The notes under the pieces are model-generated. The model saw only the letters and a program-made list of their open reading frames with translations. It made no database searches and was not told the DNA's origin. This document shows, piece by piece, positions 1 through 6,936 of a stretch of 9,553 nucleotides of DNA; the stretch's first letter is position 1; each line of letters opens with the position of its first letter. The stretch lies in assembly GCA_958407555.1 (NCBI GenBank), contig CATYJC010000066.1:1-9553 (forward strand). The letters are read 5' to 3'. Position numbers and translations under genes: made by a program. Origin of the DNA: an uncultured Collinsella sp. GTDB taxonomy: Bacteria > Actinomycetota > Coriobacteriia > Coriobacteriales > Coriobacteriaceae.

Positions 1-48
1 TACCGCGTCAAGGCCGAGAAAAAGAAAGCCGGCGTCCAGATACGCTAG
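1..48 (+). CDS. 3' end of an unidentified protein-coding gene (partial)
   Basis: The window opens in a reading frame that runs 15 codons to a TAG stop, giving the tail YRVKAEKKKAGVQIR. The codons are G/C-ending apart from the AAA and ATA ones, much like the neighbouring genes, and the lysine-rich end is typical of a soluble protein C-terminus. The gene body lies outside the window, so no family can be assigned. It converges on the minus-strand permease gene ending at 149, with a hairpin at 131-163 between them that could stop both. The fragment is short, so a chance open frame cannot be excluded. Confidence 0.4.
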   Translation, partial: YRVKAEKKKAGVQIR

Positions 49-130
49 AAAAAAGGGGCGAACGCTAGTGTGCGTGGTGGCCCTCGGCTCACCGATGTAC
101 TCCATTAAGCTAAAGTGTGCGAACACCTTC

Positions 131-163
131 CCTAAAAAGGTGAGCTCGCTAGGCCTTTTTAGG
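131..163. terminator. Inverted repeat, possible bidirectional terminator overlapping the permease stop
   Basis: A perfect 10-bp inverted repeat, CCTAAAAAGG at 131-140 and CCTTTTTAGG at 154-163, encloses a 13-nt loop. It has the A-tract/G stem and C stem/T-tract layout of a bidirectional terminator between convergent genes. The right arm lies inside the last codons of the minus-strand permease gene and its TAG stop (149-151) is in the loop. The loop is long and the T-run is only five bases within the stem, so termination strength is uncertain. Confidence 0.45.
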
Positions 164-1084
164 TTTGTTGACAATGATGATGCCGCTGCAGACCAACAGC
201 AGGGCAACAAGTACGGTAACGGGGCTCGTGCCAGCGCCCTCGCCGAGCAGCAGCGCGCTCAGCACCACACCAAAGACGGGGTTCATAAATCCAAAGACCG
301 AGACGCGGCTGACGGGGTTGACGGCAAGCAGACGCGACCACAGCGAGTACGCGACGGCGGAGATAAGCGCCATGTAGATGATGAGCGCGATGGCGGGGAC
401 AATCGCCGTGGGGGAGAGCGCGCCGCCCATCAAAAAGCCGATGGCGGTGAGGACAAGGCCGCCGACCAAGAACTGCCACCCGGCGAGCAAGACGCCGTCA
501 TGCTCGCGCGAGAAGATGCCAATGAGACAGGTCGATAGGGCGCCTGCAACAGTGGAAGCCAAGATAAATCCCTCGCCGTCGAGCGTAAAGCCAAAGGTGC
601 CGTCCGCGCCCGAAAGGTTGACGAGCGCGACGCCGGCAAAGCCCAACACACAGCCAAACACCTTGGCCGCATCGAGCTTTTCGGTGCGAAACGCCAGGGC
701 GGCAAAGAGGATGGCTAGGAAGTTGGCGCTGGCCTCGATGATGGAGCTCGACATGGCACTGGCGCGCGAGAGTCCCAGGTAGAAAAAGAAGTACTGCCCG
801 ATAGTCTGGAAGAGCGACAAGACAAAGATGGGCTTGATGTCGCGAGCCTGTGGAACGAGTGGACGGCGCTGGGCTGCGCTCATCCCAACGATAACCAGGG
901 CGCCGGCAAGCGTAAAGCGCAAACCTGCAAAGAGCAGCTGTGAGGCGCCGTCGTGCGAGGGAATGCCAAAGAGGCCGTAGCCGATCTTGATGCAGGGGAA
1001 AGCCGATCCCCAGAGCGCGCAGCAGACGAGGCAGCCCAGGACGAGTCCGGGCAGGGTGGCGAGATACGGCTTGCGGCTTTCCAT
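149..1084 (-). CDS. EamA/DMT-superfamily permease (drug/metabolite transporter family)
   Basis: A 311-residue integral membrane protein with the ten-helix, two-repeat plan of the drug/metabolite transporter superfamily (EamA). The first half spans roughly residues 12-155 and the second 170-306. Family-typical stretches are visible: WGSAFPCIKI near residue 25, the run SSSIIEASANFLAILFAAL at 112-130, and the second-repeat signature around 245-281 with AYSLWSRLL, NPVSRVSVFGFMNPVFG and the GE motif before the last helix. It should export or exchange a small metabolite at the cytoplasmic membrane; the substrate cannot be read from sequence. The start at 1084 (MESRKPYLA) is chosen because AGGAAGG lies 5 nt upstream. 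The in-frame GTG at 1126 would sit inside the purL terminator. The gene follows purL on the same strand, but a strong terminator separates them, so it probably has its own weak promoter or relies on read-through. No obvious promoter was found. Confidence 0.9.
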   Translation of the reverse strand: MESRKPYLATLPGLVLGCLVCCALWGSAFPCIKIGYGLFGIPSHDGASQLLFAGLRFTLAGALVIVGMSAAQRRPLVPQARDIKPIFVLSLFQTIGQYFFFYLGLSRASAMSSSIIEASANFLAILFAALAFRTEKLDAAKVFGCVLGFAGVALVNLSGADGTFGFTLDGEGFILASTVAGALSTCLIGIFSREHDGVLLAGWQFLVGGLVLTAIGFLMGGALSPTAIVPAIALIIYMALISAVAYSLWSRLLAVNPVSRVSVFGFMNPVFGVVLSALLLGEGAGTSPVTVLVALLLVCSGIIIVNKPKKA

Positions 1085-1089
1085 GATGT

Positions 1090-1096
1090 CCTTCCT
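1090..1096 (-). promoter_or_regulatory. Shine-Dalgarno site fixing the permease start
   Basis: The minus strand reads AGGAAGG followed by 5 nt and the ATG at 1084. This supports the internal ATG over the upstream in-frame GTG at 1126, which would place the start codon in the loop of the preceding gene's terminator. Confidence 0.75.
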
Positions 1097-1109
1097 GTAT
1101 GCGCGAAGC

Positions 1110-1146
1110 AAAAAAGAACCCGCCACCGGGCGTGCCGATGGCGGGT
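1110..1146 (-). terminator. Intrinsic terminator of purL
   Basis: On the minus strand, an 8-bp perfect stem ACCCGCCA/TGGCGGGT (arms 1139-1146 and 1118-1125) with a 13-nt GC-rich loop is followed by TCTTTTTT (1110-1117). It lies 38 bp after the purL stop codon, a textbook rho-independent terminator. It ends about 26 bp before the permease start, so it separates purL transcription from the permease gene. Confidence 0.9.
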
Positions 1147-1183
1147 GTTGTTACCCGAAGGGATTGTACCCGATGGGAAAGGT

Positions 1184-4100
1184 TTAGGCGAAGTAGGCTA
1201 CGCCGCTCTCAAAGATCGGCATGAACTTATCGCCGGGGACATGCTCGGGCACGTTGCGGTACAGGTTGTCGCCACGACGCTCGGCATGGCCCATCTTGCC
1301 CAGGACGCGGCCGTCGGGGCTCGTGATGCCCTCGATGGCGAGTGCGGAGCCGTTGGGGTTGACGGAAAGGTCCATGCTGGGCTTGCCGTCCTCGCCCACG
1401 TACTGCGTGGCGACCTGGCCGTTTGCAATCAGCTGGGCGAGCACTTCGTCATTGGCGACAAAGCGACCCTCGCCGTGGCTGATGGCGACGGTGTAGGGGT
1501 CGTCCAGGCTGCACTGCGACAGCCACGGGGACAGGTTGGACGAGATACGGGTGCGCACCAGACGGCTCTGATGGCGACCGATGGTGTTGAACGTCAGCGT
1601 GGGCGCATCGGGCGTGGCGTCGACGATGTCGCCGTAGGGCACCAGACCGAGCTTGATCAGGGCCTGGAAGCCGTTGCAGATGCCCAGCATCAGGCCGTCG
1701 CGGGCCTTGAGCAGGTCGCGGACTGCCTCGGTGACCTCGGGAGCGCGGAAGAACGCCGTGATGAACTTGGCGGAGCCATCGGGCTCGTCGCCGCCCGAGA
1801 AGCCGCCGGGGATCATGACGATCTGGCTTGCACGGATGCGGCGGGCAAGCTCGTGGGTGCTTTCGGCGACGGCCTCGGGCGTGAGGTTGTTGATCACGAA
1901 GGTGTCGGCCTCGGCGCCGGCGGCGCGGAAGGCACGAGCGCTATCGTACTCGCAGTTGTTGCCGGGGAACACGGGGATTACCACGCGCGGGCGGGCGATC
2001 TTGGCGCCGCTGTACACGTGGATATCCTTGGCACGGAAGTCGATGGTCTCGACCTTGGCAGTCTCGCCGGCGCTGCGGTAGGCGAAGACGCCCTCGATGC
2101 CGCTCTCCCAGGCCTCTTGGAGCTCGGAGAGCTCGATGACCTCGGAGCCGGTATCGATGACATAACCCTCGACGGTGGTGCCCAGGGGCTCGACGACAAC
2201 GCCGTCGGCGACCTCGGGCAGCTCGGCATCCTCGGCGAGCTCGACGATAAAGCTGCCATAGAGCGGGGTGAAGAGGCTCTCCACGTCCACATCCTCGGCA
2301 AGCTCGATACCGATCTGGTTGCCGACGCACATCTTAAAGAGGCTCTCGGCGCCGCAGCCGTAGCCGGGCGTGGAGACGGCCAGGGCGTCGCCGGTGGCGG
2401 TGAGTGCTTCGACGGCGTCAAATGCGGCGAGCAGCTGCTGGGCATCGGGACGGTAGTCCTGGCCATAGGTGGCGGGGGCGATACGGACGACGCGATGCGT
2501 GAGGCCCTTGAACTCGGGGGAGACGGCGCGGGCCGCCTTGCCCACGGCGACAGCGAAGCTGATCAGGGTCGGCGGAACGTTGAGCTCGCCGGCCTCGTCC
2601 TCAAACGAGCCGCTCATGGAATCCTTACCGCCGATGGCGCCGGCACCCAGGTCGACCTGGGCCATAAGGGCGCCCAGGACGGCTGCCATGGGCTTGCCCC
2701 AGCGCTCGGCTTCGGTGCGCAGACGCTCAAAGTATTCCTGGAAGGAGAGATAGGCGCGCTTGTGCTCAAAGCCGGCAGCCACGAGCTTGGCGATGGACTC
2801 GACCACGGACAGGTAGGCGCCCGCAAACTGGTCGGCCTCCATCAGATAGGGGTTAAAGCCCCATGCCATAGCGCTCGCCGTGGTGGTCTCGCCGTCCACG
2901 GGGAACTTAGCGACCATGGCAGAGCTCGGAGTGAGCTGCGTCTTGCCGCCAAAGGGCATGAGCACGGTCGCGGCGCCGATGGTGGAGTCAAAGCGCTCGG
3001 AAAGACCCTTGTTGGAGGCGACGTTGAGGTCGGTGACGAGCGAGGTCATGCGCTCGGCAAGCGTGGTGCCGGCCCAGCTGGGCTGCCACACGCTGCGGGC
3101 GCAGGCGTGGGCGACCTGGTGCTTGGGCGCACCGTTGGAATTGAGGAACTCGCGGGACAGATCGACGATGGCGACGCCGTTCCAGGCCATGCGCATGCGC
3201 GGCTCGGCGGTAACCTCGGCGATGACGGTTGCCTCCAGGTTCTCCTCGGCGGCGTAGCCCATGAACTCCTCGACGTCACCGTCGGCGACGGCGCAGGCCA
3301 TGCGCTCCTGGGACTCGGAAATGGCGAGCTCGGTGCCGTCCAGGCCGTCGTACTTCTTGGTCACGGTGTCCAGGTCGACATACAGGCCGTCGGCAAGCTC
3401 GCCCACGGCGACCGAGACGCCGCCGGCGCCAAAGTCGTTGCAGCGCTTGATCAGACGGCAGGCATCGCCGCGGCGGAACAGACGCTGCAGCTTGCGCTCG
3501 ACCGGGGCGTTGCCCTTCTGGACTTCGGCACCCGAGGTCTCGATGGACTCGGTGTTCTGGGTCTTGGAGGAGCCGGTGGCGCCACCGATGCCGTCACGGC
3601 CGGTGCGGCCACCCAGCAGGATGATCTTGTCGGTGGGGGCGGGGCACTCGCGACGAACGTGGTTTGCCGGGGTAGCGCCCACGACGGCGCCAACCTCCAT
3701 GCGCTTGGCCACGTAACCGGGGTGATAGAGCTCGTTGACCTGGCCGGTGGCAAGACCGATCTGGTTGCCGTAGCTGGAGTAGCCGGCGGCAGCAGTGGTC
3801 ACGAGTTTGCGCTGCGGCAGCTTGCCCTCGAGCGTCTCGGAAACCGGGACGGTGGGGTCGCCGGCGCCGGTGACGCGCATGGCTTGGTACACATAGCTGC
3901 GGCCCGAGAGCGGGTCGCGGATGGCGCCGCCCACGCAGGTGGCGGCGCCGCCGAAGGGCTCGATCTCGGTCGGGTGGTTATGGGTCTCGTTCTTAAAGAG
4001 GAACAGCCAGTCCTGGTCCTCGCCATCGACATCGACCTTTACCTTGACGGTGCAGGCGTTGATCTCCTCGGACTCATCGACATCGGTCATGACGCCGGTC

Positions 4101-4930
4101 TTCTTGAGGTACTTAGCGCCGATGGTGCCCATGTCCATGAGGCAGACGGGCTTGGCGTCGCGACCGAGCTCGTGGCGCATCTCCATGTAGCGGTCGAAGG
4201 CCTGCTGCACCACGGCGTCGTCGATCGTCACGTCATCTAGGACGGTGCCGAAGGTGGTGTGGCGGCAGTGGTCGGACCAATAGGTGTCGATCACGCGGAT
4301 CTCGGTGATGGTGGGGTCGCGATCCTCATCGCGGAAGTACTGCTGGCAGAAGGCAATGTCCGCCTCGTCCATGGCAAGGCCGCGATCGGCGATAAAGGCG
4401 GCAAGGCCGGCCTCGTCGAGCTCGCGGAAGCCGTCGAGCACCTCGACGGGTTGGGGCTCGGGTGTCTCCATGTACAGCGTCTCGGGCAGGTCGAGCGAGG
4501 CGATGCGCGCCTCGACGGGGTTCACCACGTAGTGCTTGATGGCCTCGATGGCGGCCTCGTCCAGGGCGCCCGAGATCATATAGACCTTGGCAGAACGCAC
4601 GGCAGGGCGCTCGCCCTGGCTGATGAGCTGCACGCACTCGCTGGCGGAGTCGGCGCGCTGGTCAAACTGGCCAGGCAGGAATTCGACGGCAAAGACGGCG
4701 CCATCGCTTGCGGGGAGCTCGTCATAGGTCACATCGACCTGGGGCTCGCTAAAGACGGTCGGCACGCAGGAGCGGAAAAGCTCCTCGTCGATGCCCTCGA
4801 CGTCGTAGCGGTTGATGATCCTCAGGGCCTCGATGCCCTTGATGCCGAGAATCTCGGTCAGCTCGCCCTTGAGCTGCTGAGCCTCGACGTCGAACCCGGG
4901 TTTCTTCTCCACGTAGATACGAGAGACCAT
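1184..4930 (-). CDS. purL: Phosphoribosylformylglycinamidine (FGAM) synthase, single-chain
   Basis: A 1,248-residue cytoplasmic enzyme catalysing the ATP- and glutamine-dependent conversion of FGAR to FGAM, the fourth step of de novo IMP synthesis. It fuses three functions that are separate PurS, PurL and PurQ proteins in many bacteria. An N-terminal PurS-like region lies at about 1-160. The synthetase core carries DTYWSDHCRHTTFG (215-228), the nucleotide/metal motif NETHNHP (314-320), KRCNDFGAGG (495-504) and GGKDSMSGSF (767-776). The C-terminal class I glutamine amidotransferase starts near 980 with VVIPVFPGNNCEYD, followed by PGGFSGGDEPDGS, the nucleophile Cys1085 in GICNGFQ, SHGEGRF (1151-1157) and the His1215/Glu1217 pair in GHAER. 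All three catalytic triad residues are present. Length and motifs fit the single-chain clade seen in clostridia, Bacteroides and Bifidobacterium rather than the three-subunit form. AGGAAGG lies 9 nt before the ATG. The gene is followed by its own terminator and is divergent from the antiporter gene. Strong G/C third-position bias suggests high expression. Confidence 0.98.
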   Translation of the reverse strand: MVSRIYVEKKPGFDVEAQQLKGELTEILGIKGIEALRIINRYDVEGIDEELFRSCVPTVFSEPQVDVTYDELPASDGAVFAVEFLPGQFDQRADSASECVQLISQGERPAVRSAKVYMISGALDEAAIEAIKHYVVNPVEARIASLDLPETLYMETPEPQPVEVLDGFRELDEAGLAAFIADRGLAMDEADIAFCQQYFRDEDRDPTITEIRVIDTYWSDHCRHTTFGTVLDDVTIDDAVVQQAFDRYMEMRHELGRDAKPVCLMDMGTIGAKYLKKTGVMTDVDESEEINACTVKVKVDVDGEDQDWLFLFKNETHNHPTEIEPFGGAATCVGGAIRDPLSGRSYVYQAMRVTGAGDPTVPVSETLEGKLPQRKLVTTAAAGYSSYGNQIGLATGQVNELYHPGYVAKRMEVGAVVGATPANHVRRECPAPTDKIILLGGRTGRDGIGGATGSSKTQNTESIETSGAEVQKGNAPVERKLQRLFRRGDACRLIKRCNDFGAGGVSVAVGELADGLYVDLDTVTKKYDGLDGTELAISESQERMACAVADGDVEEFMGYAAEENLEATVIAEVTAEPRMRMAWNGVAIVDLSREFLNSNGAPKHQVAHACARSVWQPSWAGTTLAERMTSLVTDLNVASNKGLSERFDSTIGAATVLMPFGGKTQLTPSSAMVAKFPVDGETTTASAMAWGFNPYLMEADQFAGAYLSVVESIAKLVAAGFEHKRAYLSFQEYFERLRTEAERWGKPMAAVLGALMAQVDLGAGAIGGKDSMSGSFEDEAGELNVPPTLISFAVAVGKAARAVSPEFKGLTHRVVRIAPATYGQDYRPDAQQLLAAFDAVEALTATGDALAVSTPGYGCGAESLFKMCVGNQIGIELAEDVDVESLFTPLYGSFIVELAEDAELPEVADGVVVEPLGTTVEGYVIDTGSEVIELSELQEAWESGIEGVFAYRSAGETAKVETIDFRAKDIHVYSGAKIARPRVVIPVFPGNNCEYDSARAFRAAGAEADTFVINNLTPEAVAESTHELARRIRASQIVMIPGGFSGGDEPDGSAKFITAFFRAPEVTEAVRDLLKARDGLMLGICNGFQALIKLGLVPYGDIVDATPDAPTLTFNTIGRHQSRLVRTRISSNLSPWLSQCSLDDPYTVAISHGEGRFVANDEVLAQLIANGQVATQYVGEDGKPSMDLSVNPNGSALAIEGITSPDGRVLGKMGHAERRGDNLYRNVPEHVPGDKFMPIFESGVAYFA

Positions 4931-5114
4931 TGGTTCCTGCCTTCCTGATCGGTTGGGCGTACGGTACGGTATGCGGCAGCGGTCGGTTTACGGGGCAAGC
5001 CTCGCGGTCGCCTTGAGCCACATGTTTGTAAACCTCACTATGATACGACAGCTCGCGGCGCGTAGAGGACGACGAGGGTGCTACAGTGAAGCGCAAACAA
5101 GAGAAAGGCATCAC
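4931..5114. promoter_or_regulatory. Divergent purL / antiporter intergenic region with candidate promoters and operators
   Basis: Divergent starts require promoters for both genes here. The heptamer TATGATA at 5039-5045 resembles a -10 box on both strands (TATGAT on plus, TATCAT on minus), but neither has a well-spaced -35: the nearest plus-strand one, TTGAGC at 5013-5018, is 20 bp away. Two operator-like symmetries are present: GTTTGTAAAC at 5024-5033 (GTTT/AAAC arms) and the imperfect palindrome GCGTACGGTACGGTATGC at 4957-4974 (7 of 9 positions paired), which lies in the purL leader. No purine riboswitch is recognisable. Promoter placement is tentative. Confidence 0.4.
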
Positions 5115-6677
5115 ATGGCATTCGTTTCGCTCGCCATCATCGCGCTCGTGGCCTTTGCAAGCCCCTTCATCGCCTCGGCGATTCCTGGAAAACCCGTTCC
5201 CGAGACGGTCTTTTTGCTCGTGCTCGGCGCAGTGCTGGGCCCGCATATGCTCGGCCTTATCCATGTGGATGCCGAGGTCTCGCTCGTGTCAGAGCTCGGC
5301 CTGGCCTTTTTGTTCCTGCTTGCCGGCTTTGAGATCGACCCTAAGAACATTACGGGTGTGGAGGGGCGCTACGGCTTGGCGACGTGGGCCGTCACGTTTG
5401 GTATTGCCTGGCTTGCCGTGCGCTTTACCCCGTGGTTCTCGGTCAGCCATTTCGACGGTATCGCCGTGACGCTTGCCCTCACTTCTACGGCGCTCGGCAC
5501 GCTCGTGCCCATCATGCGCGAGCGCTCGCTCACCGGCACGCGTGTGGGCGACTCGATTCTCGCGTATGGCACTTGGGGCGAGCTCGGTCCCGTGCTCGCC
5601 ATGTCGGTGCTGCTGTCTGCTCGCACTGGCATCCAAACGCTCGTAATCCTTGGCTTGTTTGCTGTAGTCTGCGTGCTGCTGGCCGTGGTCCCAAGCCGCT
5701 CCAAGCGCGTCGGCAGCCGCTTCTTTGCGTTTGTCGAGGAGCGCGCCGATACCACGTCGCAGACCTTCGTGCGCCTGACGGTGCTCATCCTGGTCACGCT
5801 TGTGGCATTCTCGGCCGTCTTTGACCTCGACATCGTGTTGGGTTCTTTTGCCGCCGGCTTTGTCTTGCGCTACATCATCCCCGAGGGCAACCATACGCTG
5901 GAGACCAAGCTCGACGGCCTGGCCTACGGCTTTTTGATTCCGGTGTTCTTTACCGTATCGGGCGCAAAGATCGACCTGACGGCCGTGGCATCGCGCCCGG
6001 GCTTGCTCGCGGGCTTTATCGTGGCGTTGTTGATTATTCGCGCCGTGCCCATCCTCGTCTCTATGAGCATTTGCCCTGCGACGCGAGATGTGTCGGCGTA
6101 TGGTCGCATTACCGTGGCCCTGTACTGCACCACGGCGCTGCCGATCATCGTTGCCGTAACGAGCGTGGCCGTCAACGCGGGCGCGCTGTCGCAAGATATT
6201 GCGTCGGTCATGGTTGCCGCCGGTGCCATCACGGTGTTCTTGATGCCACTGCTCGCGCAGCTCTTCTACCGCGTGGTCGACGCTGCACCGGTCGCTGCCG
6301 TGGCAGAGGTTGCCGAGCATCCATCCGATGCGCTCGACATTCTGCGCGCCCATCACGATTTGGCGAGCCTGCTCGCACGCGAGCATGAGCTTTTGACCTC
6401 GCATGGCCATGGGCGTTCGCTCGACGGCATACCTACCCTTGATTCCATTGCCGACCGCCTCTCGACCGAGGCGGCAAACGGGCACATCGATGCCCGTATC
6501 GTGGACGCCGCTCATTTGCTGGCCGAGAAGACCTATGGCGACGAGATCGACCCGTCCAAGCTGACTCCGCGTGAGCGCCGCCGCCTGGAGCGCGCCAAGC
6601 TCGCCGTGCGCGAATACCGCCGCCGCATGCTGGAGCTCTACGCGCGCGATGAAGCCCAGGACGACGACGGTAAGTAG
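5115..6677 (+). CDS. Cation:proton antiporter, CPA2 / Na+/H+ exchanger family
   Basis: A 520-residue membrane protein with about 12 hydrophobic helices over residues 1-386, matching the Na+/H+ exchanger fold (monovalent cation:proton antiporter 2, related to KefB/KefC and NapA). Family landmarks include PETVFLLVLGAVLGPHMLGL (29-48), ELGLAFLFLLAGFEID (60-75), LTSTALGTLVPIMRER (122-137), ASGF-like SFAAGFVLR (244-252) and LIPVFFTVSGAKID (274-287). It should exchange K+ or Na+ for protons across the cytoplasmic membrane, helping pH or ion homeostasis; the ion is not determinable. Where KefC has Gln-Asp and NapA Asp-Asp, this protein has Gly155-Glu156 in WGELGP. Arg309 is a candidate for the helix-10 basic residue. 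The tail 387-520 is cytoplasmic, charged and ends in a basic helix (RERRRLERAK). It contains no RCK/TrkA-N nucleotide-binding motif, unlike KefC. The start is set by AAAGG 6 nt before the ATG; the frame is open upstream to 4953 but that part is not protein-like. The third-position G/C bias looks weaker than in purL. Confidence 0.93.
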   Translation: MAFVSLAIIALVAFASPFIASAIPGKPVPETVFLLVLGAVLGPHMLGLIHVDAEVSLVSELGLAFLFLLAGFEIDPKNITGVEGRYGLATWAVTFGIAWLAVRFTPWFSVSHFDGIAVTLALTSTALGTLVPIMRERSLTGTRVGDSILAYGTWGELGPVLAMSVLLSARTGIQTLVILGLFAVVCVLLAVVPSRSKRVGSRFFAFVEERADTTSQTFVRLTVLILVTLVAFSAVFDLDIVLGSFAAGFVLRYIIPEGNHTLETKLDGLAYGFLIPVFFTVSGAKIDLTAVASRPGLLAGFIVALLIIRAVPILVSMSICPATRDVSAYGRITVALYCTTALPIIVAVTSVAVNAGALSQDIASVMVAAGAITVFLMPLLAQLFYRVVDAAPVAAVAEVAEHPSDALDILRAHHDLASLLAREHELLTSHGHGRSLDGIPTLDSIADRLSTEAANGHIDARIVDAAHLLAEKTYGDEIDPSKLTPRERRRLERAKLAVREYRRRMLELYARDEAQDDDGK

Positions 6678-6692
6678 TCGATAGTCTCTCAA

Positions 6693-6924
6693 GGGAGTCG
6701 CGTCACGCTTTGAAGGCTCGAAACGGGATGTGGTTTCCGAAACAGGGGCCGTTGGGAAACGGTGTCCCGGAATGGGCGTCCAGAGTGGGACGCGCTTTCC
6801 GCGAGAGACCCGTTGCGGAAACCACTTCCCAGAATCTGCGTTCAAAACGGGACGCAGTTTCCGCAAGGAGGTCCTGGGGGAAACCGTGCCCCGTTCTGAT
6901 CCGAAATACTGGGACATAGTTTCC
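6693..6924. repeat. 62-bp tandem repeat with seven alternating 14-nt GGGAYRYRGTTTCC motifs
   Basis: The motif occurs at 6725-6738 (+), 6755-6768 (-), 6787-6800 (+), 6817-6830 (-), 6849-6862 (+), 6879-6892 (-) and 6911-6924 (+). Motifs are separated alternately by 16 and 18 nt, so centres are 30 and 32 bp apart and same-orientation copies are exactly 62 bp apart. The ends GGGA and GTTTCC are nearly constant, while the middle four bases vary but keep a pyrimidine-purine alternation. Similarity continues into the 18-nt linkers (for example GGAAT..GCGT.CA), arguing for true tandem duplication. Bases 6693-6706 (GGGAGTCGCGTCAC) fall in the exact phase of a preceding minus-orientation unit and match 6 of 10 conserved positions, possibly a decayed copy. 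The period is not divisible by three, so this is non-coding. Each opposed pair can form an imperfect hairpin, resembling the BIME arrangement of REP elements. Confidence 0.9.
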
Positions 6925-6936
6925 CTTTCATAACAG

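Noticed and set aside
1085..1126. Longer permease start at the GTG at 1126
   Set aside because: That codon lies in the purL terminator loop, and a good Shine-Dalgarno site instead precedes the ATG at 1084.
953..4240. Very long plus-strand open frame of 1,095 codons opposite purL
   Set aside because: It is antisense to a certain purL. Its translation is Gly/Ala/Asp/Leu/Val/His-rich low-complexity sequence with no domain. Strong third-position G/C bias suppresses stops on the opposite strand, so it is a shadow.
4953..5114. Longer antiporter N-terminus from 4953
   Set aside because: The extra 54 residues are Arg-rich and not membrane-like, they would consume most of the divergent promoter region, and AAAGG correctly precedes the ATG at 5115.
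6725..6924. CRISPR array
   Set aside because: The repeated unit is 14 nt, alternates in orientation and has diverged. The linkers resemble each other rather than being unique spacers, and no cas gene is nearby.
6710..6933. Two overlapping small plus-strand open frames (67 and 69 codons) in the repeat array
   Set aside because: The 62-bp repeat shifts frame every copy, so no repeated peptide is kept, and there is no good ribosome binding site. Similar spurious small proteins may be annotated in related genomes.
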